Position numbers and translations under genes: made by a program. The notes below the pieces were generated by a model. That model ran no database searches. It worked only from the letters and a program-made list of their open reading frames with translations, and had not been told where the DNA came from. Positions 1-9,003 of a stretch of DNA of 64,000 nt are shown here, one piece after another; position 1 is the stretch's first letter, and the number at the start of each line of letters is the position of its first letter. The DNA is from Parasphaerochaeta coccoides DSM 17374 (GTDB lineage Bacteria > Spirochaetota > Spirochaetia > Sphaerochaetales > Sphaerochaetaceae): positions 1,860,001 through 1,924,000 of the forward strand of contig NC_015436.1 of assembly GCF_000208385.1 (NCBI RefSeq). The letters are read 5' to 3'.

Positions 1-1
1 G

Positions 2-562
2 ATTGGAGGCAGACCGGCCATCATAGGCATCATGTCTTTCCTTTTCATGGGCGGCAGCATGGGCACCGTGGTGGGAGAACGCATCACACGGCTCCTGCTT
101 GATGGCGCACAAACCCGAACTCCGGTGATACTTTTTACCGCTTCAGGTGGAGCGCGGATGCAGGAAGGCATCTTTTCTCTGATGCAGATGTCCCGTACCA
201 GCGCGGCGGCTGCCCTTCTGGAAGAAGCAAAAGTTCCTTTGATCATTGTCCTCACCCATCCCACCACCGGCGGTGTGACCGCGTCCTTTGCCATGCTGGG
301 GGATATCACCCTGGCGGAACCTGAAGCCTTGATAGGCTTTGCGGGACCCAGGGTAATTGAAGGCACGATAGGACAGAAGTTGCCGGAAGGCTTTCAGACG
401 GCAGAATTTCAGATGGAACATGGCTTCATTGATTCCATTGTACCCCGTTCCCGATTGAAGGACACTCTTGCATGGCTTTTGAAGGTACATACGACAAAGC
501 CACACGCGACAAAGGAACACGCAACAAAGCCCCATGTGACAGAGGAGGCGAACCATGACTGA
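2..562 (+). CDS. accD: Acetyl-CoA carboxylase carboxyltransferase beta subunit (partial, 5' end outside window)
   Basis: This is the C-terminal 186 residues of the beta subunit of the acetyl-CoA carboxylase carboxyltransferase. With AccA it transfers the carboxyl group from carboxybiotin to acetyl-CoA in fatty acid synthesis. The reading frame is open from base 2 and includes the family blocks [12 protein letters not shown] and [10 protein letters not shown], followed by the [14 protein letters not shown] oxyanion region. The last ~25 residues are an unusual His/Thr/Lys-rich tail built from four 15-bp units. The stop overlaps the accA start by 8 bp (555-562), so the two subunits are translationally coupled. 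The N-terminal zinc finger expected in AccD would lie upstream of the window. Confidence 0.95.
   Translation: MGGRPAIIGIMSFLFMGGSMGTVVGERITRLLLDGAQTRTPVILFTASGGARMQEGIFSLMQMSRTSAAAALLEEAKVPLIIVLTHPTTGGVTASFAMLGDITLAEPEALIGFAGPRVIEGTIGQKLPEGFQTAEFQMEHGFIDSIVPRSRLKDTLAWLLKVHTTKPHATKEHATKPHVTEEANHD
488..547 (+). repeat. 15-bp tandem repeat x4 at 3' end of accD
   Basis: Four imperfect 15-bp units encode [15 protein letters not shown] and HVTEE. They form a low-complexity tail beyond the conserved AccD fold. The last unit also supplies the GAGGAGG Shine-Dalgarno sequence of accA. Confidence 0.85.
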
Positions 563-1517
563 AAACAAAGGTTCCATAGCACACGACGCAACCGATGTTC
601 CGGTTGATGATACGGCCAATGTGCCTGTGGAGAAAATCCATCCCGGCGTAATCCATTCAGGCATTGACGAAGCCACCATGAACGCGCGTTCCGCGTGGGA
701 ATGCGTCACACTCTCCCGTCGTCCGGGACGACCGGGAGCCGCAACCTACATTGACCTGATATGTGATGGATTCATGGAACTGCACGGTGACAGGCTCTAC
801 GGAGATGATCCGGCAATGCTCGGCGGTATCGGTACTGTAGACGGCATACCTATGACTTTCATAGGTAATCGCAAAGGCACGAACCTGAAAGAAAACATTG
901 CCGCCAACTATGGCATGAGCAACCCGGAGGGATACAGAAAAGCATTGCGGCTTGCGCGTCAGGCTGAGAAGTTCCAGCGTCCGGTAATCTGCTTCATAGA
1001 CACTCCGGGCGCCTATCCCGGCCTTGGCGCGGAGGAAAGAGGCATTGGTGAAGCGATTGCCGCCAACCTCAAGGTTTTCTCAACGCTGAAAACCATTGTC
1101 CTCTGCTTCATCCTGGGAGAAGGAGGCAGCGGAGGAGCCTTGGGCATTGGTGTCGGAGACAAGCTCTACATGCTGGAGAACTCGGTGTATTCAGTGATTA
1201 CGCCGGAAGGCTTCGCCTCCATTTTGCTTCGTGATGCATCCAGAGCCAAGGAAGCGGCTGTGACGATGAAGATGACGTCCAAAGACCTGAAACGCTTCAA
1301 TCTGATTAACGATATCATCCCTGAAGCCCCTGAAGGAGCGCATGCCAATCCTGGACTTTCAGCACAGGCGATAAAGAAGATAATCCTGCGTGATGTCGCC
1401 ACCCTGTCCGCGCACCCCGTCAGCTCCATTGTCAGATACCGCATGAGAAAAATCACCGGCATGGGCGCTACTGTGTGTCCCGTGATAATCCTCGACCATC
1501 CTGAAATCCATGACTAG
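555..1517 (+). CDS. accA: Acetyl-CoA carboxylase carboxyltransferase alpha subunit
   Basis: 320 aa, the usual AccA length. It is the alpha half of the carboxyltransferase that makes malonyl-CoA. Conserved blocks are [13 protein letters not shown] (residues 151-163) and [12 protein letters not shown] (188-199), the crotonase-fold oxyanion loops, followed by TPEGFASIL. The first ~45 residues are a variable linker. The ATG lies 6 nt after GAGGAGG and overlaps the accD stop. The carboxylase/biotin carrier genes (accBC) are not in the window. Confidence 0.96.
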   Translation: MTENKGSIAHDATDVPVDDTANVPVEKIHPGVIHSGIDEATMNARSAWECVTLSRRPGRPGAATYIDLICDGFMELHGDRLYGDDPAMLGGIGTVDGIPMTFIGNRKGTNLKENIAANYGMSNPEGYRKALRLARQAEKFQRPVICFIDTPGAYPGLGAEERGIGEAIAANLKVFSTLKTIVLCFILGEGGSGGALGIGVGDKLYMLENSVYSVITPEGFASILLRDASRAKEAAVTMKMTSKDLKRFNLINDIIPEAPEGAHANPGLSAQAIKKIILRDVATLSAHPVSSIVRYRMRKITGMGATVCPVIILDHPEIHD

Positions 1518-1534
1518 CCTGATAAGGAAGCACC

Positions 1535-3190
1535 ATGCTTGAAAAATTCCTGGACAAGACACGTTTCAGTTCCACCGGAGATTTCGCGGGGAACTTTCAT
1601 ATACATGTGCCGGACAACTTCAACTTCGCTTATGATGTCGTCGATGAGTGGGCAAGAACAAACCCCAATAAAAATGCCCTCTACTGGACGAATGACAGGG
1701 GAAAAGAACGTATATTTACCTTTCAGGACATCAAGGACTACAGTGACCGAACCGCCGCCTACCTCCAAAGCCTGGGCGTTGGCAAGGGTGACATGGTGAT
1801 GCTGATGCTCAAACGCCGTTATGAGTTCTGGTTCGCCATCCTCGCCCTGCACAAGATTGGCGCGGTCGCCATCCCCGCCACGCATCTGCTGTCAGTCCAC
1901 GACATAGTATACCGCGCCAATGCCGCCAGCATAAAGGCAATCATCTGCACGGAAGATGATGAGCTTCGCCGCACGATTGACATTGCCTTGCAGGAGTCTC
2001 CCACCGTGAAAGTGAAAATCACGCTCCATGATGCGCCAGAAAGCTGGCTCGACTTCCACAAAGGCATTGAAAACGCGGGTTCCTTCATCCGTCCTGCCCA
2101 GGTGAATGCCAACGAGGACATATTCCTGCTCTACTTCACCAGCGGCACGACTGGCGAACCCAAGATGGTCATTCATGACTTCACGTATCCTCTGGGACAC
2201 ATCGTCACCGCTTCATACTGGCACAACATCCATGAGGACAGTCTTCACCTGACGGTAGCGGACACCGGATGGGCCAAGGCTGTGTGGGGAAAGCTCTACG
2301 GTCAGTGGATTGCGGGAGCCTGTGTCTTCGTCTATGACCATGAACGCTTCAACCCCGGCATCTTTCTTCACCTTGCGGAAAAATATCGCATCACTTCTTT
2401 CTGCGCTCCTCCTACCGTCTATCGCTACCTGATACGTGAAAATTTGGGGCGGTACGACCTTTCCTCCCTAAAATACTGCACGACAGCCGGAGAAGCGCTC
2501 AATCCATCAGTGTATGAAGCCTTCCTCAAGGCGACGGGCATCAGAATCATGGAAGCCTATGGTCAGACTGAGACTACCGTCACCGTCGTGACTTTTCCGT
2601 GGATGAACCCGAAACCTGGTTCAATGGGCGTGCCTAACCCGGCCTATGACATCCGCCTTGTCGATGAAAAGGGAAATCCCGTGGGAACCGGACAGCAGGG
2701 TGAAATAGTCATACACACACAGAGAGGAAAACCTTTGGGGTTGTTCATGGGGTACTATCGTGATTCCGTCCTGACCCAATCAGTCTACCATGAGAACGTA
2801 TACCACACGGGAGACGTGGCCACGATGGATGAAGACGGTTATCTGTGGTTCGTCGGACGGCTCGATGATGTGATAAAGAGTTCCGGCTACAGGATTGGCC
2901 CGTTTGAAGTGGAGAGTGCCGTAATGACGCATCCTGCCGTGGTGGAATGCGCGGTGACAGGCGTCCCTGATGACAAACGGGGACAGGTCATCAAGGCAAC
3001 CGTCGTGGTATCATCAAAACATTCCGGGTTACGCGGGCTTGCCCTTGCGCATGACATCAAGGCTCATGTGAAGAAGATAGCGGCATCGTACAAATGTCCC
3101 CGGATCATTGAGTTCGTCGAGCATCTCCCCAAGACTATCAGCGGGAAAATCAGACGGAGAGAAATCAGGGACACCCCAAAGAAGGAATGA
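1535..3190 (+). CDS. AMP-forming acyl-CoA synthetase (medium-chain/acetate type)
   Basis: 551 aa ANL-superfamily enzyme that activates a carboxylic acid with ATP to an acyl-adenylate and then to the CoA thioester. Visible motifs are the P-loop FTSGTTGEPK (201-210), AYGQTE (341-346), HTGD (424-427), the hinge/C-terminal motif GRLDDVIKSSGYRIG (441-455), and the catalytic lysine in SGK (about 538). It starts 17 bp after accA with GATAAGGAAG upstream, so it probably belongs to the acc operon. Overall similarity is to medium-chain acyl-CoA synthetases rather than long-chain FadD. The true substrate cannot be read from sequence. An acyl-CoA thioesterase faces it at 3268-3708. Confidence 0.9.
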   Translation: MLEKFLDKTRFSSTGDFAGNFHIHVPDNFNFAYDVVDEWARTNPNKNALYWTNDRGKERIFTFQDIKDYSDRTAAYLQSLGVGKGDMVMLMLKRRYEFWFAILALHKIGAVAIPATHLLSVHDIVYRANAASIKAIICTEDDELRRTIDIALQESPTVKVKITLHDAPESWLDFHKGIENAGSFIRPAQVNANEDIFLLYFTSGTTGEPKMVIHDFTYPLGHIVTASYWHNIHEDSLHLTVADTGWAKAVWGKLYGQWIAGACVFVYDHERFNPGIFLHLAEKYRITSFCAPPTVYRYLIRENLGRYDLSSLKYCTTAGEALNPSVYEAFLKATGIRIMEAYGQTETTVTVVTFPWMNPKPGSMGVPNPAYDIRLVDEKGNPVGTGQQGEIVIHTQRGKPLGLFMGYYRDSVLTQSVYHENVYHTGDVATMDEDGYLWFVGRLDDVIKSSGYRIGPFEVESAVMTHPAVVECAVTGVPDDKRGQVIKATVVVSSKHSGLRGLALAHDIKAHVKKIAASYKCPRIIEFVEHLPKTISGKIRRREIRDTPKKE

Positions 3191-3267
3191 GAGAAAGGAA
3201 TGAGCAAAAGGGATGACCGGAAGGAAATGAAAATCTTCATGGTACGTTGCAACCATCCAGGGGTGAG

Positions 3268-3708
3268 TTATACTTTTTGCTCCATCATCAGGTCTTGAGT
3301 CTTCTCCTTGGTCTTTTCCATAGTCTTCTTCATGAAAGCCTCCCTGTCTACAATGAAACGTGTGTGAACTCCTGAACCGACCTGACCGCAAGCATCACGA
3401 GCTTCGACGGCAAAATCCACGCGGCGACGGTCGATGCCGGTGACCGTAGCCGTTATGGTGACATCCATTCCTTCAGGAGTGGCCGATGTATGTCTGATGT
3501 CCACTCCCGCGCCTACGGACGCCTGTCCTTCCTCCATGTAATCTTCCAACAGAGAAGACGCGCTCAACTCCATGAAAGCTATCATCTGGGGAGTAGCGAA
3601 TACTTCCAGCAGTCTGTCATCATAGATGGTCGCCATGTTCGTCCCGTCAACCCGGACGACAAGCGTCCTGCTTGCGCCTATTTCCAGTGCGCCAATTCCC
3701 AATGTCAT
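3268..3708 (-). CDS. FlK-like hot-dog acyl-CoA thioesterase
   Basis: 146 aa hot-dog fold protein of the fluoroacetyl-CoA thioesterase/YbgC-like family, hydrolysing an acyl-CoA thioester. The candidate catalytic triad follows the FlK pattern: Thr in ATPQM, Glu in AFMEL and His in DIRHTSATPEG. Its role next to an acyl-CoA synthetase is probably housekeeping removal of a dead-end CoA ester (inference). The ATG at 3708 follows GAGAGGG; an in-frame ATG at 3720 and a TTG at 3774 are alternatives. The C-terminal ~25 residues are charged and Lys/Met/Glu-rich beyond the fold. It is convergent with the synthetase and divergent from the MFS gene. Confidence 0.82.
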   Translation of the reverse strand: MTLGIGALEIGASRTLVVRVDGTNMATIYDDRLLEVFATPQMIAFMELSASSLLEDYMEEGQASVGAGVDIRHTSATPEGMDVTITATVTGIDRRRVDFAVEARDACGQVGSGVHTRFIVDREAFMKKTMEKTKEKTQDLMMEQKV

Positions 3709-3817
3709 ACGCCCTCTCATCCTCCTGATGCCATCCTCTTGATGAGAGATATCATATTCATCCGTGTTTTCCAACCCGTTTGTCTTCCTATGCCTTCCCC
3801 CGGCATGGGAAATATTC

Positions 3818-3823
3818 TATGCT
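3818..3823 (+). promoter_or_regulatory. -10 element immediately upstream of MFS gene (leaderless candidate)
   Basis: TATGCT ends 6 nt before the ATG at 3830, so a start site at the usual distance would fall on or next to the ATG. No Shine-Dalgarno sequence is visible, and no good -35 was found. Confidence 0.4.
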
Positions 3824-3829
3824 CGACAT

Positions 3830-5083
3830 ATGAATCAGAACGTGGAAAACAGAACTGCCCCTTTGCCGCCCCCCGCAGTGACTCCTTCAGTGACTCCCTC
3901 CGCAACACCCTCAATAACGCCAGATCCGATATGGACACGGAACTTTCTGCTGGTCACGTTGGTCAATCTTTTCATCTTCCTTGCCCACCAAATATTGCTC
4001 CCGACAACCCCTCTGTATGCCCGGACGCTGGGGGCTTCAGATACCACAATCGGCTTGATGGCGGGGCTGCTCACCGTCGCCGCCGTCCTGTTCCGTTACA
4101 TAGCTGGTACGGCAGCCGACAGGTTCGGTCGCAGCGTGGTTCTTTGGATTGGACTTGCCTCATTGTCCGTCGTGACTGTCTTGTACGGCATCCTGCCCGG
4201 CCTCGCTGCTTTTTTTCTGCTCAGGATAGCCCATGGAATTGGATGGGGCGTTGTGAGTACCGCCACAGCAACTGTCGCCACTGACTTCATCCCTTCATCA
4301 CGCTTCGGCTTGGGAATGAACTATTTCAGCCTGTCCACCAGCCTGGCCATAGCTTTCGCTCCCGTGGTTGGCATTTTCCTTTTCACCCGTTCCGGTTCCG
4401 GTGCGCTCTTTGCCGCCGCTTTTGTCATGATGGTCGCGGCAACTGTCTTTGCTTTCCCCATCCGCCATATATCCCTGGGAGTCCGTCCCGGAAGGCAGGC
4501 AACGGAAGTCCGGTATTCACCATGGAAAACCATACGTCCGTCCCTCACCATGGCCATCATCTGCATAGGATATGGCGCAGTCATCAGTTTCCTCCCGCTT
4601 TTCGCACAGGAAAAAGGCATTGAAAACATAGGTTCCTATTTTACCGTATACGCTCTTTCCATGGTTTTTCTCCGTCCATGGTTCGGACGGCTGGCCGACC
4701 GTCATGGGTATGGCAGGATTCTCTATCCCGGTATCATCCTCTTGGGCGGCGGGCTTCTCATCCTTGCGTTCAGTACTAGCTATGGAGCTTTCATGGTCAG
4801 CGCTTTGCTTTATGGCATAGGTTTCAGCGCCACTCAGGCTACATTACAGACTTTATCCGCCATACATGTCCCTGTCGCCCGCCTTGGGGTGGCCAATGCT
4901 ATTTTCTTCATGCTTTTTGACGGAGGTCTGGGCATAGGGTCAATCATCGCGGGCTTCTTGGCCGCATGGACAGATTACAGGACAATGTTCCTCATCATGG
5001 CCTTCATGCTTGTCGCGGCGGTCATCTTCCATGCCGTCAGTGACAGGTTTTCCGCGGACTTTTCCGCAGCACGGAAAAGATAA
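3830..5083 (+). CDS. Major facilitator superfamily transporter
   Basis: 417 aa, about twelve hydrophobic helices, with the MFS loop 2-3 signature as GTAADRFGRSVVLWIG and the repeat in the second half as GRLADRHGYGRILYPG. The family moves small molecules by proton coupling; here the substrate is unknown, and the closest resemblance is to drug/metabolite exporters. The ATG at 3830 is chosen because upstream in-frame codons are non-hydrophobic filler and a -10 hexamer lies just before it. The cytoplasmic N-terminus carries a 12-bp/4-residue repeat (VTPS, VTPS, ATPS, ITPD at 3878-3925). A perfect 8-bp inverted repeat (5059-5079) sits at the 3' end. Confidence 0.88.
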   Translation: MNQNVENRTAPLPPPAVTPSVTPSATPSITPDPIWTRNFLLVTLVNLFIFLAHQILLPTTPLYARTLGASDTTIGLMAGLLTVAAVLFRYIAGTAADRFGRSVVLWIGLASLSVVTVLYGILPGLAAFFLLRIAHGIGWGVVSTATATVATDFIPSSRFGLGMNYFSLSTSLAIAFAPVVGIFLFTRSGSGALFAAAFVMMVAATVFAFPIRHISLGVRPGRQATEVRYSPWKTIRPSLTMAIICIGYGAVISFLPLFAQEKGIENIGSYFTVYALSMVFLRPWFGRLADRHGYGRILYPGIILLGGGLLILAFSTSYGAFMVSALLYGIGFSATQATLQTLSAIHVPVARLGVANAIFFMLFDGGLGIGSIIAGFLAAWTDYRTMFLIMAFMLVAAVIFHAVSDRFSADFSAARKR

Positions 5084-5205
5084 TGTCCTTTTCCATTATA
5101 CTGACACCCCCGCTTTTCCATTTGCCGAGGCACCTGGCCAGATAGTATCTTCCAATAGGAAGAATACAACATGCAACGGAATGCATGTCCCAAAGGAAGG
5201 ATGTT

Positions 5206-5691
5206 ATGAAAGTAGTTTTCAAAGGCCAGCCCATTACGTTGAAAGGTACGCACCTCAAGGTCGGTGACAAGGCTCCGTCCTTCACCGCGGTAGCGAACAA
5301 TCTTGATACGTTTGAATCCAGGAGTGTCACGGGCAAGAAGCTGTTTGTGTCCGTCCCTTCAATTGATACGAGCGTCTGCGACATGGAAGTGCGCCGCTTC
5401 AACCAGGAAGCCGCCTCCCTCAAGGACACTACTGTCATCACTATCTCCATGGACTTGCCTTTCGCCCAGGCTCGCTGGTGCGGCGCGGCGGGCATTGACA
5501 AGGTGATGACTGTCAGTGATTACCGTGACCGTGAGTTTGCCGAAAAATATGGCGTGGAGCTTTCTGGCTACGGGTTACTTGCCCGCGCAATCTTTGCGGT
5601 GGATGAAAACGACATAGTCACCTATGTGGAATACGTGGCTGATGTCAGCACCCATCCTGATTACGAGAAGGCGCTGGCAGCTGTCAGGTAG
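5206..5691 (+). CDS. tpx: Thiol peroxidase (atypical 2-Cys peroxiredoxin)
   Basis: 161 aa Tpx that reduces hydrogen peroxide and alkyl hydroperoxides with electrons from thioredoxin in the cytoplasm. The peroxidatic Cys58 lies in VPSIDTSVCD and the resolving Cys92 in RWCGAAG, the Tpx spacing. The start at ATG 5206 has AAGGAAGG 7 nt upstream; an upstream alternative at 5185 lacks a ribosome site. It stands alone, convergent with the cupin gene. A weak promoter candidate is TTGCCG (5122-5127)/TAGTAT (5143-5148) with a short 15-bp spacer. Confidence 0.94.
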   Translation: MKVVFKGQPITLKGTHLKVGDKAPSFTAVANNLDTFESRSVTGKKLFVSVPSIDTSVCDMEVRRFNQEAASLKDTTVITISMDLPFAQARWCGAAGIDKVMTVSDYRDREFAEKYGVELSGYGLLARAIFAVDENDIVTYVEYVADVSTHPDYEKALAAVR

Positions 5692-5728
5692 ACAAAATGG
5701 AATGTACGTCTCCGTCACGGAGGAACCG

Positions 5729-6109
5729 TCAGACTCTGCCCGCCTGTTCCTCCGCCCAATGCGCGACAACCATCTTGGGAGCATAGACGAACATCATATG
5801 CAAGTCTTCATCTCCCGTGTTCACCAACTCATGCTCCTTGTGGCTGTCGATATACACGAAATCCCCTTCCCGCACTTCCGACACTTCACCATCGACAGTC
5901 ATCCGTCCTGATCCCTTGAGGATAGTATATGTTTCGACAGTCTCATGTTCGTGCATGGGAATGGAACCATCAGGATAGATGACTACGTAACCCTGGCAGA
6001 AATACTCCCCGTCAATTGCCCCGTTTGAGCCAATCATGACACGAGTCCTGCGTCCCGCGGGCATTTCCATACCATCGATATCAAACACATTATGCTTCTT
6101 CACCTTCAT
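5729..6109 (-). CDS. Single-domain cupin protein
   Basis: 126 aa small beta-barrel protein. The first cupin motif is PMHEHETVETYTILKGSG (two His and Glu as metal ligands) and the second is GDFVYIDSHKEHELVNTG. Cupins of this size are metal-dependent isomerases, dioxygenases or ligand-binding proteins; no precise function can be assigned. It is the last gene of the ten-gene minus-strand array starting at livK, 41 bp after the flavoprotein, so it probably acts on the same substrate. ATG 6109 follows AAGGAGAG. Confidence 0.85.
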   Translation of the reverse strand: MKVKKHNVFDIDGMEMPAGRRTRVMIGSNGAIDGEYFCQGYVVIYPDGSIPMHEHETVETYTILKGSGRMTVDGEVSEVREGDFVYIDSHKEHELVNTGDEDLHMMFVYAPKMVVAHWAEEQAGRV

Positions 6110-6149
6110 CTCTCCTTGGTTGCGTAGTTCTTTTCCACGCGACAGCACC

Positions 6150-8117
6150 CTACCAGATATTCTGATTTTCACGGTACATGCGCCACACATTCTCAAAGAA
6201 AGAATCATCATGAGGAATCGGACGAACCGTACGCCAGTGGATGGAACATGAGGGCAACCCGTAGCTTATTTCCTGTACATCCCCCTGACGAAAACCATCA
6301 TCAATGATGAACCGGAATCCTTCGGATAATCCTGGATAGGGAATCTCTCCGGCGGAATCAGCATACAGAGCGCTTCCCCTGCTCTTTCCGCCTGTATCTA
6401 CATAATCGATCATGGCAGATACATACGTGAACTGACTAATCAGGACATCCCTCAACCGGAAGACCCAGGCAAGATACGAAGGATGCGTGACATGAACTTC
6501 ATGAGGAAACGCGGCAAGCTTCTTCTCTATCAGCGTCCTGAAAACCTCAAGTTTTGACTTGGTTCGGAATGGCCCCGCGGCGGCACTCATTTCCAACGCT
6601 TGGCTGTGGAGAATAGTACGCGCGGTCTCCGGTTCAGTTTTTTTCACAGCCTTCCTGCCAAGCTCTATCATCTCAGAAATAGCGCCAGTACACGCAGAAA
6701 CCACCTCTGCCGCTTCACGCGGTGTTTCAGTGCGATGAGCGGATATGAAAAGGGCGGCACGTTGGGAGCCTGCCTGACCAGCATTCAACGCCGCTCCTCC
6801 CGGACGATAGACACCATGAGTACCCGCGACTTCTCCAACAGCGAAAAAACCAGCAATGTTCGTCTGCCACCACAGGTCGGTCGCCAGTCCCCCGTTGTTA
6901 TGCTGGGCGCAAAGAGAAATCTCCAGCGGAGATAGTGCCAAATCTATGCCATGAGTCCGGTAGAAGTCCACTGCCGGCCGGTTCATATGAGAAAGCCGCT
7001 CAAAGGGAGTGCCGAAACAAGCCCCCGCTTTTTCCATATAATCACGTGCTTCCGGCTCCAAAACTGAAAAATCTATAGCTCCACTACCCGGATTGCTCCG
7101 GTAATCAAGGAAAACCCTGCGCCCTTTCTGCTTTTCCAGATAGACCAGGATGTCTACGATGGATGATTGACTGGATTGACCGGAAACCTTGCGCGCGTCA
7201 AACGGCCACTGGTATCCTTTGAGAAATACCCTGGAAAGCATTTCTTCCCTGGAAGGAAAGAAATCCAAAAGAAATTCCTTTTCATCTTTTCCGGCGGAGT
7301 CAGTAGAGATGAAACGGGGCATGGCCTGCATGTATGTCCCGGAGACATTCCAGCGCGGACGCACCGAAGCCAGACCATATTGCCATTCAGTCAGATTCTT
7401 CCCCTTCACTCCAGCTTCAAAAGCCAGTCCGCTGGCACCAAACTGCACGCCGGGGAATACGCTCTCAGCGTACATGGCCGCAGGGCCTCCAGTGGCATAC
7501 ACCACATTGCGACAATTAAAAACAACATACTGTGGTTCTTCATTTCCGGACTGGACAAGACAAAGAAGCCCGCGAACCTCATTGTCATGAGTCAGGACAC
7601 GAATCACCTGATGGCCGTCAAAAATCGGAATGCCCTTGCTCATGACCTCGGCTTCAAGTCTTTCGGTCATCATCCTGGAAGTATACGGCCCCACACTGGT
7701 CGCCCGACGGTACGGATCATGGTCAGTCTTGTATCCAATGAACTCACCATATCGATTGCGGGGAAACGGCACTCCAAGCTGCACGAGACGCATGAAACTT
7801 TCAGAGGACGATGCAGCTTCACACAAAGCTATGTCTCCGTCCATGCTTCCCCCTGAAAACAAAGTCTCAGCCATGGAATAGACGCTATCAGCATCATTGC
7901 CCGACAGACTTACCTTATAATATGTCTGTTTATCAGATCCGGTATTCCGGGACGTACCACCCGTCTGTTTCTCGGTAACAATGGCACAGTCTTTCACCCC
8001 ATAGTCAAAAAGCCGGGAAGCAGCGTTAAAGCCAGCCGCTCCGCTCCCGACTACGATTGTATTGCAGGAATATAGGGAAACCTCATGCTCATTAATGGAT
8101 ACTGTCTCGTTTTTCAT
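6150..8117 (-). CDS. FAD-dependent fumarate reductase/dehydrogenase-type flavoprotein
   Basis: 655 aa soluble flavoprotein of the succinate dehydrogenase/fumarate reductase flavoprotein superfamily. The N-terminal FAD fold is VVGSGAAGFNAA (about residues 22-33) with GGTSRNTGSD, and the C-terminal FAD block is FAVGEVAGTHGVYRPGG, preceded by QHNNGGLATD where the active-site His of the family lies. It has no signal peptide, no lipoyl/FMN-binding domain and no adjacent iron-sulfur or membrane subunit, so it is not respiratory FrdA. Relatives reduce or desaturate a C=C bond in an organic acid or ring. ATG 8117 is chosen because GGAGG lies 7 nt upstream. It sits between the SDR and the cupin gene in the array. 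Confidence 0.85.
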   Translation of the reverse strand: MKNETVSINEHEVSLYSCNTIVVGSGAAGFNAASRLFDYGVKDCAIVTEKQTGGTSRNTGSDKQTYYKVSLSGNDADSVYSMAETLFSGGSMDGDIALCEAASSSESFMRLVQLGVPFPRNRYGEFIGYKTDHDPYRRATSVGPYTSRMMTERLEAEVMSKGIPIFDGHQVIRVLTHDNEVRGLLCLVQSGNEEPQYVVFNCRNVVYATGGPAAMYAESVFPGVQFGASGLAFEAGVKGKNLTEWQYGLASVRPRWNVSGTYMQAMPRFISTDSAGKDEKEFLLDFFPSREEMLSRVFLKGYQWPFDARKVSGQSSQSSIVDILVYLEKQKGRRVFLDYRSNPGSGAIDFSVLEPEARDYMEKAGACFGTPFERLSHMNRPAVDFYRTHGIDLALSPLEISLCAQHNNGGLATDLWWQTNIAGFFAVGEVAGTHGVYRPGGAALNAGQAGSQRAALFISAHRTETPREAAEVVSACTGAISEMIELGRKAVKKTEPETARTILHSQALEMSAAAGPFRTKSKLEVFRTLIEKKLAAFPHEVHVTHPSYLAWVFRLRDVLISQFTYVSAMIDYVDTGGKSRGSALYADSAGEIPYPGLSEGFRFIIDDGFRQGDVQEISYGLPSCSIHWRTVRPIPHDDSFFENVWRMYRENQNIW

Positions 8118-8159
8118 GTACATTCCTCCATCCGTTTCCCGCCAGTCTTTCTACTCATT

Positions 8160-8933
8160 TTATAGGCGCTGTATATGGAAACCTCCATCGATATCAATGT
8201 AATTGCCCGTCGAGTACAGGAATTTATCACTGACAAGGGCAGATACGGCATGAGCGACATCCTCTGGACGCCCCCAGCGTGCTATGGGAAATAATCCGGA
8301 AGAGAACAAGTCGTCATACTTTTCCTTGACCGTCCGGGTCATGTCCGTTTCAATGACTCCCGGACGCACCTCATGCACCAGAATCCCTTCCCGTGCCAGC
8401 CTGTCGGCATACAATGTCGTAAGCATCGACATGCCTGCTTTCGAGATACAGTATTCACCCCGGTTTATTGAAGAAACTACGGAAGAACAGGAAGAAACAT
8501 TCACGATGGTCCCTCTTTTCCCCACGCCATCGGGAATCTCTTGGGAAATCATCTGGCGGGCGACAAGCTGTGTCAGGAACATCGTACCCTTTGTATTGAT
8601 ACCAACTACCCTGTCAAAACTTTCCTCGGTCATGTCGAGCAGATCATTGCGTGTCAGAGGCGCGACTCCCGCATTGTTAACCAAGACATGGATGGCGCCA
8701 AAGCGGCCGACAGCTGCCGTGACAAGCCTTTGGCGGGCATCGCTGTCACCCAAATCTCCCTGGACGTACTCCCAGTCTATGGAAAGCGCGGTCAGTTCAT
8801 TGAGCGCAGCCTGGTTAGCCTCCTGAGACTGGCGTGCAAAGATTACGACATTGTAACCATCCAGTCCCAACTGGGTGCTTATTGCATATCCTATGCCCTT
8901 GCTGCCGCCCGTCACAATTGCTGTCTTCTTCAT
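8160..8933 (-). CDS. Short-chain dehydrogenase/reductase
   Basis: 257 aa classical SDR that interconverts a hydroxyl and a keto group with NAD(P). The cofactor motif is TGGSKGIG (8-15), followed by NNAG, the catalytic Ser in NVSSCSS and YxxxK as YCISK; the C-terminus is GGFHIQRL. It resembles 3-oxoacyl-ACP reductases, 7alpha/3alpha-hydroxysteroid dehydrogenases and sugar-acid SDRs, which cannot be separated by eye. It lies between the OYE-type and FAD-type redox enzymes, so a multi-step redox pathway on one substrate is likely (inference). Confidence 0.9.
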   Translation of the reverse strand: MKKTAIVTGGSKGIGYAISTQLGLDGYNVVIFARQSQEANQAALNELTALSIDWEYVQGDLGDSDARQRLVTAAVGRFGAIHVLVNNAGVAPLTRNDLLDMTEESFDRVVGINTKGTMFLTQLVARQMISQEIPDGVGKRGTIVNVSSCSSVVSSINRGEYCISKAGMSMLTTLYADRLAREGILVHEVRPGVIETDMTRTVKEKYDDLFSSGLFPIARWGRPEDVAHAVSALVSDKFLYSTGNYIDIDGGFHIQRL

Positions 8934-8966
8934 CTTACTTTATCCTTTGCCGTCGTTTTTCTTCGG

Positions 8967-9003
8967 GTTCACATTCTCCGTTCATATTCTCCGTTCACGT
9001 TCC
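8967..9003. repeat. 13-bp tandem repeat (about 2.8 copies)
   Basis: GTTCACATTCTCC, GTTCATATTCTCC and a partial third unit lie between the SDR start and the OYE stop, reaching into the OYE 3' end. One of several short tandem duplications at gene boundaries in this window. Confidence 0.8.

Noticed and set aside
3490-4284. 264-codon plus-strand frame across the thioesterase and MFS genes
   Set aside because: It overlaps two genes in the wrong frame and shows no protein-like pattern.
5059-5079. Perfect 8-bp hairpin CTTTTCCG/CGGAAAAG as terminator of the MFS gene
   Set aside because: It ends inside the coding region and the nearest T-rich run is 8 nt further on, so termination is doubtful.
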